The notes: generated from the sequence alone by a model not told the origin. Counted from the first letter of the stretch, positions 1-7,420 are shown. The stretch is 13,406 nt of DNA from Acidimicrobiaceae bacterium (GCA_003164275.1 PLSY01000259.1:10181-23586), one strand, 5' to 3'. Translations and numbers: made by a program.

Positions 1-1039
1 GGCCTACCGCTACTTCGCCACCCCAAAGCGGAAGTTCATCATCGCCGACACGCCCGGGCATGTGCAGTACACACGCAACATGGTCACGGGAAACTCGACC
101 GCCGATCTCACCATCGTGTTGGTGGACGCCCGAAAGGGAATCGTCGAGCAGACCAGACGTCATGCCTTCTTGGCATCGCTGCTCAGGGTTCCCCATCTCG
201 TCGTGTGTGTGAACAAGATGGACCTCGTCGACTACGACCAAGAGGTCTTCGACAGCATTCGCCATGAGTTCACCTCCTTTGCCAGTCGCCTCGATGTCTC
301 GGACCTGACCTTCATCCCCATGTCGGCCCTACAGGGCGACAATGTCGTCCACCGGTCGACGAGCATGCCGTGGTACGAGGGGGCGTCCCTCATCCACCAC
401 CTGGAGCAGGTGTACATCGCCTCGGACCGCAACCTCATTGACCCCCGCTTCCCCGTGCAGTGGGTGATCCGGCCTCAGACGGCCGAGTTGCCGGACTACC
501 GGGGCTACGCCGGTCGAGTCGACGGGGGAGTGTTCCGTCCGGGCGACGAGGTGATGGTGCTTCCCTCCGGGCTCACCACCAAGGTGGCCGGCATCGATAC
601 CTTCGAGGGGCCGGTCGACGAGGCATTCGCCAACCAGTCGGTGACCATTCGCCTGGCCGATGACATCGACATCTCCAGGGGCGACATGATCTGTCGACCG
701 CATAACCGCCCGACCGTCGGACAGGACCTCGACGCCATGGTGTGCTGGATGACCGACCGACCCTTGCAGGTGGGTGACTTCGTGGCGCTTAAGCACACCA
801 CCCGCTGGGTGCGGGCCGTCGTCCGGGATCTCCACTACCGCCTGGACGTCAATACCCTCCATCGTGATGAGAGCGCGGTGTCCCTCGGGCTGAATGACGT
901 CGGTCGGGTCAGCCTTCGGGTCACTCAGCCGTTGTTCTACGACAGCTACCGGCGGAATCGCCAGACCGGCTCGTTCATTCTGGCGCTGGAGGACACCAAC
1001 ATCACGGCTGGAGCCGGGATGCTCCATGGTCCCGACTGA
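1..1039 (+). CDS. cysN: Sulfate adenylyltransferase subunit 1 (CysN), 5'-truncated
   Basis: GTPase subunit of ATP sulfurylase. With CysD it makes adenosine 5'-phosphosulfate (APS) from ATP and sulfate in the cytoplasm, driven by GTP hydrolysis. The gene enters from the left edge. The reading frame starts at base 2 and about 345 residues are present, so roughly the first 80-100 residues (P-loop and switch I) lie outside. Visible translation-factor GTPase motifs are G3 DTPGH (partial residues 16-20), directly followed by VQYTRNMVTG, G4 NKMD (71-74) and G5 SAL (108-110) in the CysN-typical SALQGDNV. After these come the beta-barrel domains (VQWVIRP, FRPGDEVMVLPSG) and the family-typical C-terminal NRQTGSFIL. 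An internal GTG at 62 is not the start, because conserved sequence continues upstream of it. The stop overlaps the downstream cysC, so the two are cotranscribed. cysD is expected just to the left. CysN rather than EF-Tu is clear from the SALxGDNV motif and the cysC neighbour. Confidence 0.96.
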   Translation, partial: AYRYFATPKRKFIIADTPGHVQYTRNMVTGNSTADLTIVLVDARKGIVEQTRRHAFLASLLRVPHLVVCVNKMDLVDYDQEVFDSIRHEFTSFASRLDVSDLTFIPMSALQGDNVVHRSTSMPWYEGASLIHHLEQVYIASDRNLIDPRFPVQWVIRPQTAELPDYRGYAGRVDGGVFRPGDEVMVLPSGLTTKVAGIDTFEGPVDEAFANQSVTIRLADDIDISRGDMICRPHNRPTVGQDLDAMVCWMTDRPLQVGDFVALKHTTRWVRAVVRDLHYRLDVNTLHRDESAVSLGLNDVGRVSLRVTQPLFYDSYRRNRQTGSFILALEDTNITAGAGMLHGPD

Positions 1040-1643
1040 GCCAATGGAGCCGACACCCGCCACCAACATCACCTGGCATAGCGGGCGGCTCACCAGCGAG
1101 GAGCGCTTTCAAGCGCTCGGGACCTCAGGTGCCACGGTGTGGCTAACCGGGCTCTCTGGCTCTGGTAAGTCGACACTGGCCTGCGAGCTCGAACATCGAC
1201 TGGTCGGAGCCGGCCGTCCGGCCTACCGCCTGGACGGGGACAATCTGCGCACCGGACTGAACGGGGACCTCGGGTTCAGCCGCGAGGACCGAGAGGAGAA
1301 CTGCCGTCGAGTGGGGGAGGTGGCCCGACTGCTGGCCGACGCCGGGCTCGTGGCCATCGCCGCGGTGATCAGCCCGTATGCCGTATCTCGACGCCGGGCT
1401 CGCAGCCTCCATGACGAGGCGGGGCTCCCGTTCATCGAGGTCTACCTGGCGGCCTCGGCCGACTGCTGTGCGGCTCGGGACCCGAAGGGCCTCTACGCCA
1501 GAGCCGCAGCCGGCGAGATCGGTTCGTTCACGGGACTAGATGACCCCTACGAAGTCCCAGAGCACCCCGAACTGGTCATCGGCAACGAGACAACGGTGGA
1601 CGAGGCGGTCGAGATGATGCTCGCGGCCCTCGGCCCCTCGTAG
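1026..1643 (+). CDS. cysC: Adenylyl-sulfate (APS) kinase CysC
   Basis: Phosphorylates APS to PAPS, the second step of sulfate activation after CysDN. The protein is 205 aa, the usual size for a stand-alone APS kinase. It shows the Walker A motif GLSGSGKST (42-50), the APS-binding stretch RLDGDNLRTGLN (68-79), LGFSREDREEN (82-92), the ISPY segment (115-118), RDPKGLYARA (151-160) and FTGLDDPYEVP (168-178). All are characteristic of CysC. The chosen ATG at 1026 lies inside the end of cysN (14-nt overlap), with a GGAG about 12 nt upstream. A second ATG at 1044 would remove six residues and is also possible. The frame stays open well upstream inside cysN, but that part carries no conserved sequence. 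Overlap with cysN implies translational coupling. In many bacteria the two activities are fused (NodQ/CysNC); here they are separate polypeptides. Confidence 0.96.
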   Translation: MVPTEPMEPTPATNITWHSGRLTSEERFQALGTSGATVWLTGLSGSGKSTLACELEHRLVGAGRPAYRLDGDNLRTGLNGDLGFSREDREENCRRVGEVARLLADAGLVAIAAVISPYAVSRRRARSLHDEAGLPFIEVYLAASADCCAARDPKGLYARAAAGEIGSFTGLDDPYEVPEHPELVIGNETTVDEAVEMMLAALGPS

Positions 1644-1756
1644 GTCGACGGGCACCGATCGACCGTGCGGTGTGTGGTCCCGATGTCCGGTCCGATGGCC
1701 TCCACGAGGGATGGCGGCAACCTCCAGTCTGTCCGGTTGGGCACTCGTCCAAGCGA

Positions 1757-1776
1757 CACCTCGGGCCGGCGAGGTG
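1757..1776. terminator. Hairpin between convergent cysC and GT4 genes
   Basis: A perfect inverted repeat CACCTCG / CGAGGTG (7 bp) encloses a 6-nt GGCCGG loop. It lies between the cysC stop (1643) and the stop of the minus-strand glycosyltransferase (1790-1792). A smaller AGCC-TTC-GGCT hairpin follows at 1780-1790. There is no T-run on either side, so this is a plausible bidirectional terminator of the U-poor kind common in high-GC actinobacteria, not a classical intrinsic one. Confidence 0.45.
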
Positions 1777-1789
1777 CTCAGCCTTCGGC

Positions 1790-3148
1790 TCAGCGGTGGG
1801 ACGCCCCCGTGCGCCGCATTCGCTCTGCCGCCAGCACGGCCAGAGTCTGTCGGGCAGTGTTCTGCCAGCTGAAGGTGGACGAGTAGTCGAGCGCCGCCGT
1901 CCCGAGGCGCTTTCTCAGGACCTCGTCGGAGAGAACTGAATCCAGGCCCTCGACCATGCCGGCGGCGTCATCGAAGAGGATCCCCGTCTCCCCGTCAATG
2001 ACGGCGTCCTGGTGCCCGCTGATCCGAGATGCCACCGCCGGGGTGCCGCTGGCCCCGGCTTCGGTCACGGTCATGCCCCAGCCCTCCCGGAGGGAGGTCG
2101 AGGCCACCACCCAGGCCCGCCGGTAGAGGTCGATGAGCTCGGACTGCTCGACGTGGCCGGGAAGTGAGATCCAGTCCTCGGCATGGTGCAGCTCGATCAG
2201 TCTCTCCAGCATGGGGCGCTCGTAGCCTTCGCCGGCGATGACCACCTGGAGATCGGGATGCCGGGGCTTCAACCGCACCAGGGACTCGATCATGAGGTCA
2301 AAGCGCTTCACGGGCACCAGCCTGCCGACCGCCACCACCAGCGGAACCTCTGAGCGGCTTGACCCGGGCGAGAAGTCCGACCCGACCCCGGGCGGCACCA
2401 CGGTGACGTTCGATTCGGGCAGGCCGAGGCGACTCACGATCTCGGCTTTGGACGAGGACGACAGGGTGACGATGCGGCTGCGGCGGTAGGCGAGGGGAGC
2501 CACGCTGTTCTCGAAGGCGTACCCGACCTCGGCCAATCCCTTCGGGAGGACCATCTTCCACATTTCGGCGTGGACATGATGGAGAAAGACGATCTTCGGG
2601 CAACGGGCCCACAGTGGGGAAAAAAAGGGCATGCCGTTCCAGATCTCGACCAGCCCGTCACCCCGACCGAGATGGCCGATGGCGCCCGAGATCATCGTCC
2701 GGGGAAAGATCGAATACCGACCGACCCTGCGTTTGACCAGATAGCCCTCACGGATCAGGGAGGGCGCGGACCCCTCGACCGTTGACGTGGTCATCCTGAC
2801 ATTCAGCCCGGCTTTTGCCCAGGCGGCGAGTATGCGATGGGCGTGGAGCTCGGAGCCCCCGGCTTCTGGGTCGTCGAAATCGCGCCATGCCACGACGTCG
2901 ATGTCTCGAAGCCCGGCGGTTGCCGCGATCTCCTCGAGGCTCATGTCGGCGAACGGCTGCAGGTCGGGAAGCTCGAACGCCGAGCGGCTCAGCCCGGCGT
3001 GACCTGTCGGGCTCACGGCATGACCATGTCGCGCATGTATGAAGTCCGGATCGACGGTTCCCCGGAGGGACCCCTCTCCATGATCGGCGGAAGGATCGTC
3101 TGTAAACGGGACCGCCGGTTTTTCCCCGTAGTCGACCAACCGCTCCAT
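1790..3148 (-). CDS. GT4-family glycosyltransferase (GT-B fold)
   Basis: Cytoplasmic or membrane-associated retaining glycosyltransferase that transfers a sugar from a nucleotide-sugar donor. About 452 aa. The N-terminal acceptor domain begins near residue 80 with DIDVVAWRDFDDPEAGGSE, whose Gly-rich loop is typical of GT4. The C-terminal donor domain has VVAVGRLVPVKR (around 272-282), IAGEG (305-309) and REGWGMTVTEAGASGTPAV (354-372), which contains the E-x7-E donor-binding motif. I chose the ATG at 3148 because GGGGGGAG lies 6 nt upstream (3155-3162), a very good Shine-Dalgarno. This leaves roughly 80 N-terminal residues before the first conserved strand, unusually many. An internal ATG at 2944 would give a more ordinary start but lacks a visible ribosome site. 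The gene lies about 200 nt downstream of the nucleotidyltransferase gene and may have its own promoter. The acceptor cannot be read from the sequence. Confidence 0.88.
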   Translation of the reverse strand: MERLVDYGEKPAVPFTDDPSADHGEGSLRGTVDPDFIHARHGHAVSPTGHAGLSRSAFELPDLQPFADMSLEEIAATAGLRDIDVVAWRDFDDPEAGGSELHAHRILAAWAKAGLNVRMTTSTVEGSAPSLIREGYLVKRRVGRYSIFPRTMISGAIGHLGRGDGLVEIWNGMPFFSPLWARCPKIVFLHHVHAEMWKMVLPKGLAEVGYAFENSVAPLAYRRSRIVTLSSSSKAEIVSRLGLPESNVTVVPPGVGSDFSPGSSRSEVPLVVAVGRLVPVKRFDLMIESLVRLKPRHPDLQVVIAGEGYERPMLERLIELHHAEDWISLPGHVEQSELIDLYRRAWVVASTSLREGWGMTVTEAGASGTPAVASRISGHQDAVIDGETGILFDDAAGMVEGLDSVLSDEVLRKRLGTAALDYSSTFSWQNTARQTLAVLAAERMRRTGASHR

Positions 3149-3154
3149 TCGAAG

Positions 3155-3162
3155 CTCCCCCC
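3155..3162 (-). promoter_or_regulatory. Strong Shine-Dalgarno deciding the GT4 start
   Basis: GGGGGGAG on the minus strand, six bases before the ATG at 3148. No comparable site precedes the alternative starts at 3187 or 2944, so it favours the 452-residue form of the glycosyltransferase. Confidence 0.6.
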
Positions 3163-3319
3163 GGCCCTCGCCGTGTACATCTGGCATAGTCCTGACACGC
3201 TAATCCATGCACGGTTGGCAAGCGGTGACGAAGAGGCGGCCATCCTTGCTCGAGCCCAGGTCCGAGGAAGATTTCCGGCCCCGAGGGGCAGGCGTGTGCT
3301 CACGGCGACGGGGGTGAAG

Positions 3320-3345
3320 CAGCCCGCCGGTGACCCCTGCGGCTG
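3320..3345 (-). terminator. Possible terminator hairpin after the nucleotidyltransferase gene
   Basis: Two bases past the stop codon (3348-3350), the sequence can form a stem of CAGCC-GC with GC-GGCTG, with one bulged base and an 11-nt loop. A second short hairpin, GCCC-CGAG-GGGC, lies at 3278-3289. Neither is followed by a good T-run. They could end the upstream operon before the separately initiated GT4 gene, or only attenuate it. The remaining spacer to 3149 shows no convincing gene. Confidence 0.3.
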
Positions 3346-3347
3346 GT

Positions 3348-4250
3348 TCAGGCCAGGTCGGCCCACAACCGGTTGGGCCTCGTGCCCCAGGCCACTTGGC
3401 GAGCCAGTTCGGCCGAAACGGCCGGCAGGTCAGCGGCATGGGTGACTCCGACCAACCGAGCATCGGTGGTGATCACCCGGACAGGAAGTCCCTCGCCCGT
3501 GGCGACCATGGTCGCCACGACCTCGGGCAGCAGCACCTCAGCCTTTGGGATCTCTCCGCCCGCCTCGACGTGGGCCACGAGGGCGTCCTCGTCGAGACCG
3601 GAGGCCTCCATGGCGGCCTCGAAGGTCTTCCAGATGACGGACTGGAAGCCCCAGAGATTGACCGAAGCAGGCAGTCGCCCATCGAGCTCGGCCGGCTCTA
3701 CGCCATCGCCGGCGACGAACGACTCGCCTCCAGCAACCCTTGCCACCTGCCGACGTTCGTGCAGGGCCACCAAGTAGCCACTGTCGCTCACTTGGCAGAT
3801 CCCCCGGGTCACCGGGTCGTCGGTGGCGACCGTCGATCGCAGCTCGTAGCCAACGAGGACGTGCTCGCCTACGCCGGACACCAGCTGTTGGGAGAGTTGA
3901 CCCATGGCCACCTCGCCGTAGACGTCATCGGCGTTGCACACGGCGAAGGCCTGGGTGCCGCCGAGGGCGTCCTTGGCCGCTAGCACGGCGTGCACGGTGC
4001 CAAGGGGCAGCCGCTGGGTGGCAAAGGCCACATCGACCGATGAAGGCCAGCTCTGCTCGACGTGGTACTTGATGGCCGGCCCGGTCTCGGGATGGAGCAC
4101 CAGCACGATCTGGCCGAAGCCGGCGGCCAGCGCGTCGCTGACCAGGAGGTCGATGACCGCCTCTCCGTTCGGGCCGATCGGGGCCAGGGGCTTGCAACCG
4201 CCGTATCGGCGGGCCATGCCTGCGGCCAGGACAACCAACGAAGGGGCCAC
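3348..4250 (-). CDS. Sugar-phosphate nucleotidyltransferase-like protein (NTP_transferase family)
   Basis: Predicted to couple an NTP to a sugar phosphate, giving a nucleotide sugar and pyrophosphate. 300 aa. The N-terminus carries the nucleotide-binding signature LAAGMARRYGGCKPL (8-22) followed by PIGPNGEAVID (24-34), a variant seen in a subgroup of RfbA/GlmU-like NTP transferases. LPLGTVHAV (81-89) is the usual product-loop region. NADD (106-109) is the metal-binding Asp region, and SVNLWGFQ follows later. The substrate sugar and base cannot be read from the motifs. The start is the GTG at 4250, eight bases after the fabH-like stop, because the conserved signature begins only a few residues later. 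The longer open frame upstream runs inside the fabH-like gene and is not conserved. The short gap indicates coexpression with FabH, the thiolase and the oxidoreductase. A product for the downstream GT4 enzyme is a natural but unproven link. Confidence 0.82.
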   Translation of the reverse strand: MAPSLVVLAAGMARRYGGCKPLAPIGPNGEAVIDLLVSDALAAGFGQIVLVLHPETGPAIKYHVEQSWPSSVDVAFATQRLPLGTVHAVLAAKDALGGTQAFAVCNADDVYGEVAMGQLSQQLVSGVGEHVLVGYELRSTVATDDPVTRGICQVSDSGYLVALHERRQVARVAGGESFVAGDGVEPAELDGRLPASVNLWGFQSVIWKTFEAAMEASGLDEDALVAHVEAGGEIPKAEVLLPEVVATMVATGEGLPVRVITTDARLVGVTHAADLPAVSAELARQVAWGTRPNRLWADLA

Positions 4251-4258
4251 GCCTGCGC

Positions 4259-5194
4259 TCAACCGCCCCAACGCAGGACGGCACTGGCCCAGGTCAGGCC
4301 GCCTCCGAATCCAGTGAGCAGGACGTGATGGCCCTTTTCCAGTCGCCCGTTGTCCAAGGCGTCGACCAGGGCCAGGGGAATGGACGCCGAGGAGGTGTTG
4401 CCGTAGCGGTCGATCACCACGACCGCCTTCTCCTCGGGAATGCCGAGGCGCTGGCAGGCGGCGGTGATGATCCGGAGGTTCGCCTGGTGGGGGACCATCA
4501 GGTCGATGTCGTCGATGGTGAGGCCGGCTTCGGAGATGGCTCGCTCCGCCGACTCGACAACCACGCGCACGGCCTTCCGGAAGATCTCCTTGCCATTCAT
4601 GTACAGATAGCCGCCGTGGTCGCACTTGAGGAGATGGCGGAGGGAGCCGTCGGCACCGATGTTCCACGACAGCAGCTGGCCGGGTCCGTCCACCGCTTCG
4701 AGCACCACAGCGCCGGCGCCGTCGCCTACGAGGATGGCAACCGAGCGGTCGTCCCAGTCGGTGATCCGGCTGAGGGTCTCCGAGCCGATGACCAAGAGGC
4801 GCTCGGCCCCGATGGCCAGGAGCCCGTGGGCCACCGACAGGGCATAGACGAAGCCCGAGCAGGCCGCATTGACGTCGAAAGCCCCGCCGGCGATGCCGAT
4901 GCCGTCTTGGACGGTCGCAGAGGTGCCGGGGACGATCTGGTCCGGGGTGGTGGTGGCGAGGATGATCCCGTCGATCTCGTCCGGCCGCCTCCCGGCCTTC
5001 TCCAGGGCGGCAAGCCCGGCCTCGATCGCCAGCCCCGACGTGGTCCCGCCGATTCGGCGTTCACGGATGCCCGTCCGCTCCTGGATCCAGGCGTCATTTG
5101 TGTCCATGATGACCGAGAGGTCGTCGTTGGTCACAATTTTGTCGGGGACGGAGATTCCCCAGCCCGTGATGATTCCGCCGCGCGGCGTGTTCAT
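4259..5194 (-). CDS. Beta-ketoacyl-ACP synthase III (FabH-like)
   Basis: Condensing enzyme of the KAS III family, which joins an acyl-CoA primer to malonyl-ACP with loss of CO2 and starts fatty-acid or polyketide-like chains in the cytoplasm. 311 aa, normal for FabH. The catalytic triad is complete: Cys112 in NAACSGFVYAL, His236 in VPHQANLRI and Asn266 in DRYGNTSSAS. DTNDAWIQERTGIRERRI (31-48) and the GFGGGLTWAS C-terminal motif (295-304) are also typical. The ATG at 5194 has GGAAGG nine bases upstream. The gap to the thiolase gene upstream is 22 nt, and to the nucleotidyltransferase downstream 8 nt. None of the usual fab neighbours (fabD, acpP, fabF) is present. This enzyme may therefore be a specialised paralog for a dedicated acyl chain rather than the housekeeping FabH, so I leave the symbol blank. 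Family assignment is very secure; pathway is inferred. Confidence 0.93.
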   Translation of the reverse strand: MNTPRGGIITGWGISVPDKIVTNDDLSVIMDTNDAWIQERTGIRERRIGGTTSGLAIEAGLAALEKAGRRPDEIDGIILATTTPDQIVPGTSATVQDGIGIAGGAFDVNAACSGFVYALSVAHGLLAIGAERLLVIGSETLSRITDWDDRSVAILVGDGAGAVVLEAVDGPGQLLSWNIGADGSLRHLLKCDHGGYLYMNGKEIFRKAVRVVVESAERAISEAGLTIDDIDLMVPHQANLRIITAACQRLGIPEEKAVVVIDRYGNTSSASIPLALVDALDNGRLEKGHHVLLTGFGGGLTWASAVLRWGG

Positions 5195-5216
5195 ACTCGA
5201 ATGCCTTCCATAGTCC

Positions 5217-6398
5217 TCAGCCCGCCTCCAGCACGTGAATACCGATAAAGGCTGCGTCGGTGCGCCCGGCGTGACTCCCGATCATGCCACCCGTGTTGGC
5301 CGCCACTGCCAATCGGGCCCCTTCCACCTGCCGCCGACCGGCTTGGCCCCGAAGCTGGGTGGTGAGCTCCACCACCTGGGCGATGCCCGTGGCCCCCAAG
5401 GGGTGCCCACGGGCGAGGAGGCCACCACTGGTGTTGACGGTCAGACCCTTGCCCCCGACGGTCGTATCGCCCGCCACGGTGGCAGGACCGGCATCGCCGG
5501 GCTTGAAGAACCCGAGCGATTCGAGAGCGTAGAGCTCCTCGGGGCTGGTGGCATCGTGCAGCTCGAGCACGTCCACATCCGACGGGTCGATGCCCGACAC
5601 CTCCCATGCCGCCGCTCCGGTCTCACCCAGCCGGTCGTGGTAGTCGATGTCGCCGTTGCCGGATCGCACCGTGCTGGCCCTGATCCTCGGTGCTCCGGGG
5701 GCGGCACTGGTCGACAGGACGACGGCAGCCGCGCCGTCGGTGAACGAGGAGCACATGAGCCGGGTGAGCGGACTCACGATCGGTGTCGATTGGAGCACCT
5801 CGTCCAAGGTCACTTCCTCTTGGAACTGGGCGAAGGGATTGAGGGCCCCGTGATACCGGTTCTTCACTGCGGCGGCGGCGAACTGCTCGACGGTGGCTCC
5901 GCGCTCTTCCATCAGCGAGACGGCCCATGACGCATTGAGGGCCATGAGCACGGAACCCGACGGGTTCTCCAGGTTGTCGTGAAGAAAGGTCCGGTCGACC
6001 AGAGGAACCCCGTCCTCGATCCCGGCCAGCGTGGCCGCCCTGTCTCCCGTCCACATCTTCTCGACGCCGACGGCGAGCACGGTACCCGAGCCCCCGAGGG
6101 TGGCGAGGGTGGCCAGATGCAGGGCAGAGGATCCGCCGGCGCAGGAGTTGTCCACGTTGATGATGCCGGCGTTTCGCAGTCCGGCGGCACCGAGGAACGT
6201 CTGGCCACGGATGCATCCCTGGTCGAGCAGGCGACCGGCGGTGGCGTTCCCGAAGACGACCAGGTTGACCCTGGTCGGGTCGACATCGGCGTCGGCCAGC
6301 GCCTCGGCCACCACCTGTAACGCCATGTCCTCGGCGGAGCGATCCCGCCGGTTCATCGGCGTCATGGCCGAGCCCACGATATGTGCGGTGGTGTCCAT
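5217..6398 (-). CDS. Thiolase-superfamily protein (SCP2/lipid-transfer type acetyl-CoA acyltransferase)
   Basis: Thiolase-fold enzyme acting on acyl-CoA thioesters, either cleaving beta-ketoacyl-CoA or condensing acyl units. 393 aa, full length. The nucleophilic Cys86 lies in VDNSCAGGSSALHLA. The second-half motifs are LELHDATSPEEL (278-289), with HD in place of the NEAF motif of classical thiolases, and SGGLLARGHPLGATG (324-338), holding the catalytic His332. The C-terminal loop reads AANTGGMIG (366-374), so the second catalytic cysteine of classical CxG thiolases is replaced, as in the SCP2/lipid-transfer branch. Whether it degrades or builds chains is therefore uncertain. The ATG at 6398 has GAGGA four to five bases upstream, in the 9-nt gap after the oxidoreductase stop. 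Gene order indicates one transcript with the oxidoreductase, FabH and the nucleotidyltransferase. Confidence 0.88.
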   Translation of the reverse strand: MDTTAHIVGSAMTPMNRRDRSAEDMALQVVAEALADADVDPTRVNLVVFGNATAGRLLDQGCIRGQTFLGAAGLRNAGIINVDNSCAGGSSALHLATLATLGGSGTVLAVGVEKMWTGDRAATLAGIEDGVPLVDRTFLHDNLENPSGSVLMALNASWAVSLMEERGATVEQFAAAAVKNRYHGALNPFAQFQEEVTLDEVLQSTPIVSPLTRLMCSSFTDGAAAVVLSTSAAPGAPRIRASTVRSGNGDIDYHDRLGETGAAAWEVSGIDPSDVDVLELHDATSPEELYALESLGFFKPGDAGPATVAGDTTVGGKGLTVNTSGGLLARGHPLGATGIAQVVELTTQLRGQAGRRQVEGARLAVAANTGGMIGSHAGRTDAAFIGIHVLEAG

Positions 6399-6407
6399 GA
6401 ATTCCTC

Positions 6408-7379
6408 TTATCGCTTGGGCACGGTCGTCGCCGGGATGGCCGAGACAATGCGCTCGAACTGCTTCAGTGGTTCGTCGGCCGTCACATAGACGGCCACGTG
6501 TTCAGCCCCTGCCCGACGATATGACGCCACGACGTCTGCGACCTCGGCCGCCGTCCCGTGCACGAGGTGCCGGTCGAAGGCTTTGGCCGGGATGCCGTAG
6601 AGCGAGGACATCCACCCCGTTCCCCGCCGGAGACCGACCCCGGGGTCGTCGTCCACGCTCACGAACAAGACGATGGACCGGGTGACGGCGTCGGCCGGTC
6701 GTCCGGCCCGGTCAACCTCTTTGCCCAGTCGCTCCATGGCGTCGCGGTACTGGGTGGGGCTGAGGAACAGGGGCATCCAACCGTCGGCCAAGGTGGCGGC
6801 TCGCCGGAGGGCTGCCTCCGAGGACCCGCCGACCCAGATGGGCACCGGAGTCGGTTCGGGGAGCTGGCGATAGCGCTCTGGTCCATCGACCGAGGTGTCG
6901 CCTCTGGCCACGCCCGTGCCGCTCGACCAGGAGCGCCTGAGCTCGGCGATGCCAGCGTCGAGGAGCCGGCCGCGAGCGTGGTAGTCCACACCGACCTGGT
7001 CGTACTCGCCGGGGTGGCTCCCGACACCGGCCCCGAGGATCAGTCGTCCCTCGGAGAGTGTCTGCAAGGTGGCCGCCTGCTTGGCCACGGCTGCGGCCTG
7101 TCGGAGGGGGAGCTGCACGACGCAGGTCCCGAGGGTGGCACGGGCGGTAGCGGTGGCGGCCACGGTGAGGGCGAGCATGCACTCGAGGGCCGGGCCGTGC
7201 CAGAAGAGGTGGTCACAGGCCCACAGGGCGTCAGCCCCGAGCCCCTCGGCGGCCCGACAGACGTCAGCCAGCCCACCGGCGGGGTCGGAGCCCGCCGGCC
7301 ACGGTGACTCGGTCTCCTGGATGAAGGTTGGGAGTATGAGTCCGATCGGCCCCAGAGGGGTGGCAGCGGGTCGCTCCAT
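6408..7379 (-). CDS. LLM-class (luciferase-like) F420-dependent oxidoreductase
   Basis: TIM-barrel flavin or F420-dependent oxidoreductase of the bacterial luciferase family. 323 aa from the ATG at 7379. Family features are the N-terminal strand GLILPTF (13-19), ALWACDHLFW (51-60), SEGRLILGAGVGSHPGEY (109-126) and PIWVGGSSEAALRRAATLADGW (180-201), the last a hallmark of the F420-type members. F420 use is inferred from family resemblance. The substrate is unknown, and many actinobacterial members act on lipids, alcohols or xenobiotics. No Shine-Dalgarno precedes the start. A candidate promoter ends only about 12 bases upstream, so a leaderless mRNA is likely, with either this ATG or the in-frame GTG at 7385 as first codon. 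A longer open frame reaching 7562 is not conserved and would overlap nfu. First gene of the minus-strand operon. Confidence 0.88.
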   Translation of the reverse strand: MERPAATPLGPIGLILPTFIQETESPWPAGSDPAGGLADVCRAAEGLGADALWACDHLFWHGPALECMLALTVAATATARATLGTCVVQLPLRQAAAVAKQAATLQTLSEGRLILGAGVGSHPGEYDQVGVDYHARGRLLDAGIAELRRSWSSGTGVARGDTSVDGPERYRQLPEPTPVPIWVGGSSEAALRRAATLADGWMPLFLSPTQYRDAMERLGKEVDRAGRPADAVTRSIVLFVSVDDDPGVGLRRGTGWMSSLYGIPAKAFDRHLVHGTAAEVADVVASYRRAGAEHVAVYVTADEPLKQFERIVSAIPATTVPKR

Positions 7380-7390
7380 GGGCACAGGCC

Positions 7391-7420
7391 ATGGTATCCG
7401 CCACCGCCTGACGATGTCAC
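7391..7420 (-). promoter_or_regulatory. Candidate promoter of the oxidoreductase-thiolase-FabH operon
   Basis: On the minus strand, GTGACA (7415-7420, -35-like, five of six to TTGACA) is followed after 18 bases by TACCAT (7391-7396, -10-like, fits TAnnnT). The predicted transcript start falls near 7384-7385, at or just before the first codon. This would make a leaderless message and agrees with the lack of a ribosome site. Confidence 0.42.

Noticed and set aside
62..64. GTG at 62 as the start of cysN
   Set aside because: Conserved sequence, including the DTPGH motif, continues in frame upstream to the window edge, so the gene is truncated, not short.
329..1093. Long minus-strand open frame opposite cysN
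   Set aside because: Its translation is a low-complexity mirror of the cysN codons with no motif, while the plus strand encodes unmistakable CysN.
2837..3445. 202-codon plus frame spanning the GT4 start and the spacer to 3348
   Set aside because: It is mostly antisense to the GT4 coding region, has no ribosome site of note and no recognisable domain.
4325..5248. 307-codon plus-strand open frame opposite the FabH-like gene
   Set aside because: High GC gives long antisense frames. The minus strand carries the full FabH triad, and this frame shows only Asp/Gly/Arg-rich sequence without domains.
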